From contig NC_052137.2 in assembly GCF_016086655.4 (NCBI RefSeq), positions 806,001-870,000 of the forward strand: a stretch of DNA of 64,000 bases, written 5' to 3'. The notes below the pieces were generated by a model. The model saw only the letters and a program-made list of their open reading frames with translations. It was not told the DNA's origin and ran no database searches. This document shows positions 11,080 through 21,924 of the stretch, one piece after another. A program made the position numbers and the translations under genes. The stretch is from Lepeophtheirus salmonis. Its lineage: Eukaryota; Arthropoda; Copepoda; Siphonostomatoida; Caligidae. The stretch's first letter is position 1. Each line of letters begins with the position of its first letter.

Positions 11080-11365
11080 GAAGCGTCCTCAGTGGATTAA
11101 CTGGAGGGGCCGTAGATTTTTTTTTTTTTCAAAAAAAAATCCTTTTTTATGAATAGCTGTAAATATTTGAATTTTTTTCGAAGAATGAAAACAATTTTCT
11201 ATATGAAATTATTTTTCAAAAAAATTATTATTTCAAATTTATATTTTTGAAATTTTTTTTTCTAAAAATTTAATTTTTTGTGTATAACTATAGATTTTTG
11301 ATTTTTTTGGCAAAACTTTAATTTTTGAAATTTCCCCTCAAAAATATAAGGCGGTAGATGCCTGG
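11080..11365. mobile_element. Insertion in kelch copy 1 flank carrying an AT-rich minisatellite
   Basis: The flanks on either side match kelch copy 2's flank (CCTCTACA, then CCAGTTCAACG against TTCAGTTCAACG), but the 0.29 kb between them is absent there. The insert consists of irregular A/T units of the TTTTTGAAATTTTTTT type with TATAGATTTTTGA spacers. It begins near GGAGGGGCCG. The empty site at about 28705 shows it was inserted after the duplication or lost from copy 2. Confidence 0.55.
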
Positions 11366-11699
11366 ATTGAATCGCCTATACTCCAGTTCAACGTGTTATG
11401 TAGTATAATTTTAGTTCCTCGAGCCAGGATAAGGGACCTCATCAAATATTCCTACACTTTTTTAGACAGCAACATCAAAGGTTGCTATCTTTGTGCAATG
11501 ACTTTTCTGCAGATGGGAAAGCTATCTACATATACAGTTGTTCTAGATGGGACAAATCTGTAGATGAATTGCTAGAGATCTAGTTTAATCCCAGTAAATT
11601 TTCTGCAGTTGTTAATTTTCCAGTTTATGGAAATCTTCCAAAAACTGTAGCATAATTATAGGTATTCATTTTTTAGTCATTCCAGATCAACCTACTAGG

Positions 11700-12430
11700 G
11701 TCGTTTGAAAAGGTCTTGTAAAGTCGGGGAGATGACACTACTGGCGCGTATGCAGGTTATGTTTAGTTAGTAGCATCTCTTGGAAGAACACGTACCAAGT
11801 ACATATGTAATATATGATGTATTACACACGTCTGACATTTCTTTGAATACAAAATTCATCAAAATACTAATTTCTTCATCTTTAAAACCTCAGAACTCAA
11901 AGTTGGATTGAGTTACAGATCCGATATTTCATTTCTAAGTAGGACTAATATCAATGTTACCACATACCACATTTGATTCAATCCATTTCCCGTGAAAATT
12001 ACTCTTGGAGTCACTTATATAAACGATACATCAGTTAATATAACTCTCCATAATATAAAGAATAAAAAAGATCGAAAATATTATATTATTTGAGAGTCAA
12101 AATAATTAAGAAGATATTTACAGTGTGGTCCATTCAAATCTGGACACTTATTATTTCAATACCTAATTAATTAAGGTGGAATTAACCTTTTCTTTAAGGG
12201 TTTTGATTTGCTGTGTTTGATTAAGACAACAATCTACAAAAAAAAAAACAAAGGTACACAGCATGTTCTGATTACTCCAAAGTCTCTAAGATGAGTGATT
12301 ACATTTAATTCATATTTCGATATATTAAATCATACACAATTAGTTATGAAACAAAGCAAACTTGAGGTGCCTAGCTTATACGTGATCAACAAATTTCCAT
12401 TAATGCACTCCAATCACTGTCTACGCCGTT
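11700..12430. other. AT-rich intronic stretch
   Basis: I recognise no gene or repeat. Homology to the kelch copy 2 flank ends at about 11697. Confidence 0.5.
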
Positions 12431-12469
12431 AACAAATCCGAAACGTTCGAGAGGAAGAAGGCCTCAGTC

Positions 12470-13030
12470 AATAAGGCCAAACTAGATCCGGAGGAGCTAA
12501 ATAAATCAGCTCTGGGCAATCCTCTGAAATCCATGAGGGCCCACAATAGAGATCTCGGGGTTTCACACCAAAATATCCTCAAAGCTATAAAAAAAGTGCG
12601 TGGTAAGAGCCTTGTGAGGGTGAAGAGGACACTTTTGACACCAGCAATGAAAGAAACAAATCTTTTCCGTTGCAAGACTCTTCTATATGAGTCTTTTGAG
12701 ATCTTTTGAACTTTTTTTTTGACGATTTTGGCCCTCTACAGCCCTGATACCAGCCCCTCCACTGCATTTTTTGTGTGTATATCGAGGGGCAGGCCTGCAG
12801 TGTCTGTCATCCAAACACTGAGGTCCTCAAAGCCACTGTTGACTTGCAATAGCGCACCATGACAGATGAATACATCCCTGGCAGTTGTCAAGCCTTCTTC
12901 CACAGCCTGAAAACCATCATTGCCGCTAAGGGACGGCTATATTAATTATTAAGAGAGCTCAGACACACACCTATTTATTGTATTAATTTTATTGAAATTC
13001 TATAGTCAATTAATAAATTATATCTTGTTG
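12470..13030 (+). mobile_element. Internally deleted Tc1/mariner element, copy B
   Basis: It has the same architecture and deletion join as the copy at 2745-3310. DNA for the second helix-turn-helix (LDPEELNKS, VSHQNILKAIKK) and the segment up to AMKETNLFRCKTLL is followed by the third-Asp region (GCCCTCTACAGCCCTGATAC near 12731) and the C-terminus (about 12800-12950). The 3' tail also matches (AGAGAGCTCAGACAC, AATTAATAAATTATA). Frames are broken. Confidence 0.75.
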
Positions 13031-13370
13031 TAGTTGGATCTTTGGATGTCCTACATAATGCACTCGTAAAGTAGCCAAAATTGAACGTCACAATAAAGGA
13101 ATGATAAATTGATAGATTTTATACGTTTAAAAGGGCCATATCGTACCAGTATATGACTCTCGAATCATTAAAAAATCAACCTACAATTATTGGGTATCTC
13201 AACTCATCTTAAAAATTTGAACAAAAACCCTTACTCAAATATTTTTATAAAATATTGGGCTGTACATGAAGTAAAATATAAGGATTTTTTTTTTTTTTTT
13301 GAGAAAATCAGGATTGTTTTTATGATGTTGGCATACAGTATACATTATTTTTATAACCCATTGATTACAG
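13031..13370. other. Last part of the Neto intron
   Basis: No gene is seen. A T15-type run lies near 13286-13300, and the acceptor region ends at 13370. Confidence 0.5.
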
Positions 13371-13562
13371 ATTTTTGATGGTAAAACTGATGAAGAGCAT
13401 AGAAAAGAGACGTTTTGTGGATCTGTGGCAACTTCGGTAACAAGCCAAACCAATGTTGTATATGTTCGCTTTTACGCAGAGGAAACTGGGGTCAATTCAA
13501 AATTTGCCGCCGTTTTTACATCTATGCGAGTCTTGGGAACACAAGAAACTTGTGTTCCAATG
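13371..13562 (+). CDS. Neto: Neto gene, internal exon (second half of CUB2)
   Basis: An exon of 64 codons, phase 0 at both ends, between CAG at 13370 and GTAAGC at 13563. It encodes IFDGKT, then an FCGS motif and a YVRFYAEE / FAAVF tail, completing CUB2. The last Cys (in ETCVPM) is the first of the six Cys of the following LDLa module, which is split by the next intron. This continuity supports one transcript. Confidence 0.87.
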
Positions 13563-13619
13563 GTAAGCTTAGTCATATTATGTTTTGATTTAATTTAACT
13601 AACCTCATTACTCTTTCAG

Positions 13620-14030
13620 GAAGAGTATGATTGCGACGATGCAACTTGCATTCATCCCGATCTGGTCTGCAATGACATTCGAAACTGCAAATTTGGTTGG
13701 GACGAAGAGTCCTGTGAAGAGGGTGGCTCAACTATAAAACTCGACTTCACAAAGCCCCACGTCATCATCGTTTTCATTGTATTGATAGGAATCCTTTTTG
13801 GTATGATATTCGGAATGATTTGGAACCTACGTCGAAGGATTCATGAATCCGAAGAAGAATCCGGTAATTCCATTGATAAGTCTCTAAGTGGAGATGAAGA
13901 GGACGTGGACGGTCCACCAGCATTCCTACCTCCACATCTGCCACCCCCTCCTCCCACAAAGACCTTTGAATCTGGAGGTCCAACATGCTATGTTCCTGAT
14001 GGAGGCTTCCCCTTCAACTCTAGGTTTTAG
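13620..14030 (+). CDS. Neto: Neto gene, last exon (LDLa, membrane helix, cytoplasmic tail)
   Basis: The exon begins after the CAG at 13617-13619 of a 57 bp intron and ends at TAG 14028-14030. It supplies five Cys of an LDL-receptor class A module (Cys spacing 4, 6, 5, 8) with an acidic DEESC end. A hydrophobic helix follows at about 13761-13821 (HVIIVFIVLIGILFG...), then a basic RRR stop-transfer. The tail of about 65 residues has an acidic stretch (SGDEEDVDG) and a proline-rich stretch (LPPHLPPPPP), a possible SH3 or WW ligand. No clear PDZ-binding end is seen. Insect Neto has isoforms with different tails, so this may be one of several 3' ends. Confidence 0.88.
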   Translation, partial: EEYDCDDATCIHPDLVCNDIRNCKFGWDEESCEEGGSTIKLDFTKPHVIIVFIVLIGILFGMIFGMIWNLRRRIHESEEESGNSIDKSLSGDEEDVDGPPAFLPPHLPPPPPTKTFESGGPTCYVPDGGFPFNSRF

Positions 14031-15290
14031 TGCAATCAGCGAAATATGATGCAATATTAAAAGTTATTTATACAATAATAATTAATCCCCGGTGCTACTA
14101 TTGAAACTCTTATACCACGATCATCTTCTCATCTTCCTTCAAAACTCTCTCTTGTTTTAATAGATCCAAAATAATGCATAGGAAACAGTATTCAAATATT
14201 TATATCATGGAAGAGTCTCTCTATAATTATTATGTGCGTTCATAGATGTCGTGGTAATCAAAACATATTGAGGTAGACATTTTTTTTTCGTTTTTGCATC
14301 ATTCTTTACGTGTTTATAATACATATATTGTTATGAATGTAGAATGTAGCTGTTTCTGTAATAATATTATTCTTATTTGACTGGGGGGTCATTCATAAGC
14401 CAATTGGTTCTTTTTCCACATAATTATAACTTCCTTTCCCCCCCCCCCTTCCTTCATTTGGACTTATGTGGTTCTTTTCTCTATTCCTTTCCCAGAACAC
14501 TATATTTTTTTACCGTGTGCGGACAGATAGCCGATAGCCACTTTCCCTAAAAAAATATAAAATATATTTAATGACTATTCATCCTGCAATACTATGAAGT
14601 GAAGTCTCTCTTTCATGTTACAATCATTTTAAAAGATGCAATATTTTCTTTTTGCCACTAATTGCAATGATGAATTAATAGTCAATTCATTTTTTATAAA
14701 GATACTTCAAAAACTGTCTCAGACCGCTATTAGAACAAAAATCATGACAACTCTCCATATATTAATTATACAAATAACTTAGTAAGAGAAACCATGTTTA
14801 AAGAAGAGAAGAAGACAATCAATCAATCAATGCGAATGAATCAATCATTTATATCGAATGAATTGGAGCTCTTATATAGCTGGTCAGGTCCTTATTCACA
14901 CGTCTCTTTCCCAAGGTTATCTCTGACATTATAGTTATCAAGATATGTTTCTCAATGAAGAAGTAGAGTAGATAATTAGTACATATTTTGCAACATGATT
15001 TCATTTTAAATATATTTGATAGTAATTCAATTATTGAATCATCATTAAATATAAGTATGAATAATTTTTTTCGGCAAAGTGTTCTACAAACTTTTTTTAC
15101 AACTCTAAATAATGCAAATAAAATTTAGAACATTTTTTTAATATTTTGAAACTGAACTCTTTTTAGAAAAGTCCACGTTTTCTTATGCCCTTTAAAAAAA
15201 ATCTATTTTCATTTTCTGTCATTTTTTTGGTAAACAAATATTTATTTCAAGAATGACCTTTTAAAAAAGTCTATATAATTTTATTGAAAT
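14031..15290 (+). other. Neto 3' UTR and flank
   Basis: No coding frame is recognised. An ATTAAA lies at 14056-14061, close to the stop, and an AATAAA at 15117-15122; either could serve as a poly(A) signal. There is a C-rich run near 14440-14450 and a short TCAA-type repeat near 14815-14850. The rest is ordinary AT-rich sequence. Confidence 0.45.
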
Positions 15291-16140
15291 TTATAGCATG
15301 TTCCTTGTGTCCTTCCACCATTATGATATGTTCGACTGCCCTAAGCGGGGTTAAGTTGACCCCAACACCTTCATCAATGAGGATTTACGTGGTTTTAGAC
15401 CAAATTCCCCTCCACTCATAAGTGTCCACGTGGTTTTTGTTTGCCCCCCAAAGTATTCTGCATAATATCAAGAATCGTTGCGTGAATGAAATTAAACTCT
15501 GTTCGCATTTTCTCCGAATCCTTTTCGTTCCACTTTCCTATATATTATTAGTTTTTTTTTTTAGATTATTATTAATTCAGGTTGTTTCTTGCTCAAGATA
15601 TAAAAAGTTAATTATTTATTTTGTAGTCTTTAATTTAAATTTTTATTTGTAAATATACACACTTATATACATTTTATTGTTTAGTAATTTTACTTTTTTT
15701 GAATTTCATTTGTATATTTTGTTTACATAAATAACATGCAAAGAGATCTGAAATCAAATATCAGATAAATTCCGGTCTTTGCTAGAAACGGAGTGATAAT
15801 ATTGCTTATTTCCTTCCTCATCTTGCAGCTGGTCCCATGTCTAATTGTCATGCCACTTAAGCTGCTCTCCTCCAAACAGTCTTCAAAATTGTCAGGATTA
15901 CCATCTTAATTTTCAGGTTCTTTCATTTTTACGAACCAGTATTTCATATTTTATACAACTTTAGATATCACATTATGTGAAGTAGAAAGGGCTATTCAAA
16001 AAAAAAAGAAAAAAAAGAAGAAGATGAATACAATTTCTTAGCTACTCAAACAAATCTTTAAATGTAAATGGAATTTCCTCTATATCATTAGGGCTGCTCT
16101 TCATAGTCGATCTACACTAGTAGGGCATGAGTGTTGCTTA
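15291..16140. other. Unassigned sequence with one weak - strand frame
   Basis: On the - strand, about 15910-15755, codons read DGNPDNFEDCLEESSL, then MTIRHGTSCKMRKEIS, which look protein-like but match nothing I know. The rest is AT-rich. The + strand open frame at 15422-15652 is low-complexity and probably chance. Confidence 0.3.
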
Positions 16141-16639
16141 CATTTCAGTATACTTATGATTTTTGAGCGATTTTTTATCCAAAAAGAGCAAAAAATAGTA
16201 CTAAAATTTTAAAAAATGAGGACCCAAAAAATCAAAATTTTCTACTTAAAAGAAAAATACAGTTTCATCAGAAAAATATAAAGTAATGAATGTCGTAATA
16301 TATTTATTTAAATTTATTCATAAATTTTGCTATATTATGTCGACAAATCAAGATTTTAGAAATACTTTTTTCTTTAATAAGTATGTTTAGTCTTAATCAT
16401 ACTAAAAGACTGTTCAACGTCCGCATTAGTAGTTGGAGCAGGTTTAAAGTTTATATGATCTGTAGGAGTTTTATTAGATGGAGGTATCGCATCGTCACGA
16501 CCAATGAGATAGGACCAATATTTTTTTCTCTCACCAGCAAGGTTTTTATTTCAAGAATATTTGCGTTCATATGAAAAAAAACATGATTCAACATTATAGT
16601 TTAAAATTAATATTCTTAAATATAACTTCATTATTCATA

Positions 16640-18640
16640 ACATAAATGAAGTAAAATGCTCATTGAAAAAAGCCCAGATAGTTCTCTGAGTGGCTGCCCA
16701 TTCCTTTGATAGATAGAGAATACGATTATTTGAAAGGTCAGTGCCAAACATTAAATAATTAAAAGCATTAGATACACATAAAAAATTTATCCATTCCTGG
16801 TAAGGCTTAGCAATTATATCTTTCAAAATTTTGAGATAGATTTTAGGTAAAACATTAGCTACTAAGACAAGTCCTCCTTCCAATTGAGATCGTGGAAGAA
16901 TGCCAGTGACACATAGAGAGAATAGAAGACTTGTTGCAATTCACACTCATTCTTGAAACCCTAGTGAACTTTTTGAAAGCAGAAACTATAATTTCAACTA
17001 TCCTTTCCAATTGTTTACTCGAATTTCCTTAAATCATAAGTGTAATGTCATCTGTGTATTAATCGACCAACTTGAATATATCCACAAAACGAACTCCGAA
17101 CCCCCTGTATTTTCGATTCAAGTAATGGTTTAAATGCTCCATTTCAGTTACGGTCTGTAGGATAAATGTATGACTGATCAAATCAAACGCTTTACTGAAA
17201 TCTAGTACAATAATTGCTCCACACTTGTTCATCAATCTTGTTGAGTCAATAGCAGCCTGTATATTCCTGGAAATGTCTGCAATGTGTCTATTTTTTAGAA
17301 ATCCTTTTTGTTGCTGTCCTATCTTCCGATTTAATAAAGGTTCGATTTGCTTAGCCAATACCCCACCTAATATTCTATATGATTCGTTTAGAATTGTTAA
17401 TGGCCGCCAATGGTTTATTCTTGTCCCATCACCTTTTTTAGGTATCAAAGATATTCTACCCTGTGTAAGATCGGCAGAGAGCTTCCCTTTTGTCTCCATA
17501 TCGGTTCCAAATTTCAATGGGCATGGAATAGTGTACTCAGGGCATAAAGTGTATATCTTCCATTTGATGTTATCTTGGCATAATGCTTTATAACCTTTAT
17601 AGTGGTGATTAATATAGTAGAGTCCAGGAAATCCTTTTCTAGCGCTCCTAACAATATTTTGGTAAACTCATGGAAATTTTTGAGAATAGACTTTGGTTCA
17701 GTGAGCACTTCCTTTTCAGCTACTATTTTATTAATTCCTTTTGTAGATACTTCATTTGTTGACGACATACTTTTCAATCTTTTGTAGGGATTAGTCTCCT
17801 TTTTCTAATGTCTTTCCATTACAGTCAGAAGCATCACTTATATTATTCTCATCAGATATATAAAAACTCTTATTTTTTTCTTCAACTTTGATCGTCTCAA
17901 TAGGTGAAGATTTCCTCATCTTGTCTACTTGGTCATTACATTTTACGGATTTATTGGGGCACTCCCTACAAAAGTGCCCAAAACTATAACATTTGGCACA
18001 GTTGATCTCCTGACCGGAATGGGATATCCTTGTTTTAAAGCCTTTAATTGGGAGGAATCCAGGCACCTCATTCTTTAAGATTGCCTTGATTACAAAATTC
18101 CCATTCAAAATTCCTTTAAGCTTTCCTTCCTGAAAGAAACATTCCTTAGCTGGGACAAGAATCTACCCATAGTTTTTTATAGCATCTTCAATATCACTAG
18201 TTGTAATATCTTCATTTGGAGAATGTACTAATATATTTTTCTCAAAAAAATGGCATTTCCGTCCTCATCTCTACGTTGAGCTTTGAGTCCCTTAACAGAA
18301 CCCTTAAGTCCCCTGAATTTTCCATCTACAGTTCGGATAATGAACTCATCATTTACATGAGCCAAACTAACTCCAATATTTATTTCCTTATTAAGTTCTA
18401 TAACAATGACATTCTTAAACCCAGCGCAAACACGAATTCCCTTAAAAACACTCTGATCTAGTTTTAAAATCTCAAAAAGAAGACACTCATCATCCTTGTT
18501 CGTAGGCCTATTTGGATAATAATCATCTTTCGTGGACATAAGATCAATAATCTTTTAACAGTCTTTGTGGCTAAGTTTTTGATCAGAGTTTGTAAATAAT
18601 TTGAGCAAGGAGGATTTCCACCAGATGACAGGCTCATATT
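16640..18640 (-). mobile_element. LINE copy 2: CCHC ORF1 joined to partial RT
   Basis: On the - strand, a frame from about 18635 (MSLSSGGNPPCSNYL) shifts into MSTKDDYYPNRP and later a CCHC zinc knuckle at about 18010-17965 (CAKCYSFGHFCREC, spacing 2-4-4). This is a gag-like ORF1. ORF1 runs to about 17514 and abuts RT sequence directly: GRISLIPKKGDGT, then WRPLTILNESYRILGG, then QKGFLKNRHIADISRNIQ, then IVLDFSKAFD, then a YTDD box near 17060 preceded by an in-frame stop. The endonuclease and the start of RT are missing at the join (about 17517). The 3' part to about 16640 is badly decayed. Confidence 0.8.
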
Positions 18641-19480
18641 GATATAAAAATATGCTTAGTTTTGCAGAAAGGTAAGACTAGGATTTCGCAATTTGGCAGA
18701 AAATATTTCACCTTTGTTTGTTGCAGGATTCAAATGGGTAATATCCAAATTTATCATTCCTCTAAATGCTGTTGTCGAAATCCGTCTCCCACATATATCC
18801 GATAATGTAGCTATAACACTGATTTCATCATATACGAGACTTTCTTAAAAGTTTCCGACCTCAACGTGAAGATGGCAGCATTGGTAAATAAAAGTTAGTC
18901 ATATCTATATAGCATCTGTTGAAAGTTACTCCCCAAAGCTTGAGTCGTTTTGGACGCTCAATTATTATGAAACAGTCGTTTGAGTGAGTTGATGTTAGTT
19001 TTTTTTGTAAAAATGGACAAAATATCAAGATAATAATTTAAAATTATTACATTTAAATATTAGTTTTTGAATGTGTAACCTTTATATAGATACAAGCAAT
19101 AACAGACATATAAAGGCTTGTTGTGTTAAAAATTGACACGTCTAAGTCAATCCAACTCGTAGAAATTAAGTCAAAAACAAAATGTGTCTCATGAACAATT
19201 ATTTTGCAGAGAAACCCCCTGAATACAATCTGTTCGGGTTACACAGATAGAAAATCACTTGGAGAGGTGTAAAGTGTTACATGAAGACTATATTGAAAAA
19301 AAAAATGCATTCTACCTTTATTATATTATAAATTTTCAGACCACCCTTATACATATTTTCACCTCCAATACGAGAGCTTAATTAATGAGGGTTTTTGCTA
19401 GTTGATCTATGCTCAAAAAATAATGTCAAAATTTTTCGTGTAATCTAACTAGAACCCAAACTATTAATTGTATACGAGTT
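18640..19480. other. Stretch without recognised gene
   Basis: This lies between the LINE 5' end and the hAT-like right end. I see no coding. Confidence 0.4.
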
Positions 19481-20019
19481 TTGAAAAATGAGCAATTTCT
19501 ACACAAAAAGGGCAAAATTGGCAGTTTTAAGACTGATCTAAGTCTTCATATTAGTTTGTAAATAAGAAGAAAGAGAGTTTCGAAGTAATGTAACAAAATA
19601 CTTCGGTACGTACTTAATGAATGATAATTACTATTATCATATAGAAGAGACACCAGCGGTCTTTAGCAATCTATACTTATATTATTCCAGGCTACAGAAA
19701 GTAACACCACCTTGCGGATAATATTACTATTATTATTGGGGGAAAAGTAATTTATCATCTCTCGCCCCTTTTTTAACTAAGTATAGCTTGTTCATTATTG
19801 GTCACATCGGATCATATCATAGGGGATGGTAAAGGTGTGAGTGTAAACTACAAAATCTTATTACACAGTATTGTATTTGACCGGGTTTAGTCATGAATGA
19901 TCGTACCACAAGTACGGAGGTCTCCAATGCAAGAAATTTGCTATATTTTACATTTTTATACATGAAAGTACTCTTTCTGAACGTGTTGCACAACAGTGGT
20001 TCGAGCAATAATTTTTTTC

Positions 20020-20430
20020 TCAATTTTACCTTCTACTGTGAACAAATTGACCGTTTGAACCTGTTGATCGAACAGAAACGCCCAGTATTGGAGAATAGGA
20101 GACAACAAGAAATCATCAAGACAATGTCAGGACGCCCACATTTTTGATGATGCACCAAAAGCTCGGATGGGAAGTTCTTATGCATCCACACTAAGTATGG
20201 ACCTAGTACCAAGTACCTACCACCTGTTCCTGCCGATGGTCCAACGGACTTTGGTGTAAAAAGGCCTCATTAGAGGCCTTTGAAAACTGCTTGTCCGAGT
20301 TTTTTTAATATTTCAATAGGGCCAAGAGCTTCCACGAGAAGGGCATTATGAAGTTGGATTCTCGTTATCGAATAGAACTAGGCATATTTGACTTAAATCG
20401 GATGATTGTAACACTTCTAATAAAGCATCG
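20020..20430 (+). mobile_element. mariner (DD34D type) transposase relic, catalytic C-terminal half
   Basis: With frameshifts, it encodes EQIDRLNLLIEQKRPVLENR, a QDNVR segment (second-Asp region), KARMGSSYAS, a diverged SMDLVPSTYHLF (third-Asp region, normally PPYSPDLAPSDYHLF), and GIMKLDSRY near the C-terminus. This is the order of mauritiana-like mariner transposases. Stops and frameshifts show it is dead. The N-terminal half is not found upstream. Confidence 0.7.
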
Positions 20431-21000
20431 TAATAAAGCAAAAAAAAACAAAATTACTTTGCCATGAACTCTTTAATAATTTTTGAAGTTTGCTTATGCC
20501 CTATTGAATGCAAACAAGCAGCACAAATCTGATGCAGTCTCGGGCTAATTTATAGCTTATTTTTTTGTAAATAGGAATAATAATGCAATTCCTTGAAATA
20601 AAGCAAAAAGACTCAGGCAATACATATTGCCATAACTATGAAAAAAGGTAAATACAATATTTTAGATTAAGTGCACATGAGCAATAGGATAGCCCTTAGA
20701 AAGCAATGTTTTATTTGTTTCACCCAACTCCATGACGTTCCCTTCATGACTAAATAGGCTGTATGGGTACAATTTGGAAAAGTATTATGTTATTTTTGAA
20801 CACAATCAATATTTCAGTAATGATTTTGATATAATCTTTATATATAAAAAGAATTTGTGTGTGTGTCCTTATTGGGTGTCCACACGGTTGAATCTAGGAG
20901 GCTGAAATTTTGCATGGGTGCCTCTTTCTTACCTGGGGAGAGGGGGGTCATATAATATTATTCTAGGTATACCCTGAACACAGTAACTACCTTTTGAAGT
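20431..21000. other. Stretch with a possible repeat end
   Basis: No gene is seen. At about 20840-20990 there is a TATATAAAAAGAATTTGTG / (GT)n segment followed by GGGGAGAGGGGGGTCATA. Because it precedes the AT-rich minisatellite at 21001-21360, it may be that element's leading end. Confidence 0.3.
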
Positions 21001-21360
21001 TCAATTTTTAATTCTTTTCATTTATTTTTTTCTTTTTATTCTCATTTTTGCATCAAAAATGTATTTTCAATCTTTAAGAAGAAATACCTCAAAACAATCA
21101 ACGTTGCACATAAAATTTTAGACTTTAACATTGCAACAATATAATTTTTTTATAAAAATTCAAAAATCCTCAGCTATTTAATAAAAATATATCATTTTTA
21201 GGAAAAAAAAATTCAAAAGTCCATAGTTATCCTAAAAAAATTACAAAAATCTACAGCTTTTCAAAAAAAATTAAAATTTTTTGGAAAAAATCCATAAATG
21301 TATCAATTTTTTTAGACAAAAATATCATATATTCTTGTCTAAAATTTTTGATACATTTAT
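21001..21360. repeat. AT-rich minisatellite, locus 2
   Basis: Irregular units alternate A-runs and T-runs with ATTCAAAAATCCTCAGCTAT-like spacers. The same texture and CATAGCTATT spacers occur at 11119-11345, 36845-37270 and 60340-60725. Confidence 0.6.
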
Positions 21361-21427
21361 GGTTTAGTTGATTATATTACTTTAAAATTATGTAAGTTGA
21401 CAAGAATAATCTTTTGGAGTCTTCGTA

Positions 21428-21733
21428 TGTTTTAAGGGAGCAGACGATCTTTTTGATGATGCGAAGACGCATTTTGAAGGGAACGAAAAAGCTTCGTTAA
21501 AATGAAACTCTTCTTATAATTTCAACTGCAAGGATTGTAAGGCTATATTCCCGACTGTCGCTGAATTAGTCGAACATTCTTGGTTCCATGTTTAGGAGGA
21601 GAATGATTCTTATCATCATGAGGTCCCTGAGATAAAGTTACACATCAATATAACTGAAGGCATAACTTTTGCTGAAATTATTCGCAAATTTGTCAATGAA
21701 ATAAGTGAAGATTACAATTGTATACATACGTAG
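21428..21733 (+). pseudogene. Broken C2H2 zinc-finger frame
   Basis: One frame reads GADDLFDDAKTHFEGNEKAS, TGA (21503-21505), then a C2H2 finger with Cys codons at 21527 and 21536 and His at 21575 and 21587 (C-x2-C-x12-H-x3-H, core CKDCKAIFPTVAELVEHSW). TAG follows at 21593-21595, then EVPEIKLHINITEGITF and ISEDYNC to TAG 21731. The frame is clearly protein-like despite two stops, and no frameshift is needed. It could be a decayed gene or an unrecognised transposon protein. The parent family is not known to me. Confidence 0.5.
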
Positions 21734-21924
21734 ATGAAATCAGGTAGTCTGAAGGCACTGTTTTAGCATCGCTATTGCAAGGTGAGTAATACACAGTTCA
21801 AAATATCATTTATATTCTAAGGCCGGAATTCCTTTGCATCTCCTTAGATAAGTGAATTTTGACCTCTGTGTTTCCTTGAAGTGATCCACTCGCTACCATA
21901 ATCTGCCAATATATCTTCTGGATC

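Larger units (their letters stand above)
455..13370 (+). other. 12.9 kb intron of Neto
   Basis: The intron starts GTGAGT at 455 and ends in TTGATTACAG at 13361-13370. Joining its flanks in phase 0 gives NLNYIQ followed by IFDGKT, the expected strand in the middle of a CUB domain, so the join is well supported. It carries several transposon relics and one complete intronless kelch gene on the same strand as Neto. The next Neto intron is only 57 bp, so the great length here comes from insertions. Confidence 0.85.
16145..19530 (-). mobile_element. hAT-like element interrupted by a LINE
   Basis: The left end (16145-16280) and right end (about 19480-19530, TGAGCAATTTCTACACAAAAA) resemble the ends at 7135-7260 and 8690-8785. 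On the - strand at about 16520-16370 a hAT dimerisation segment is readable (TNADVEQSFSMIKTKH, continuing in another frame as RHNIAKFMNKF). The LINE at 16640-18640 sits between the ends and accounts for most of the length. No catalytic core is found. Confidence 0.4.

Noticed and set aside
13774..13986. - strand frame over the last Neto exon
   Set aside because: Shadow of the membrane helix and tail codons.
15422..15652. 76-codon + strand frame rich in Leu, Phe and Ile
   Set aside because: Low-complexity T-rich DNA gives hydrophobic codons by chance; it resembles a membrane peptide only by composition.
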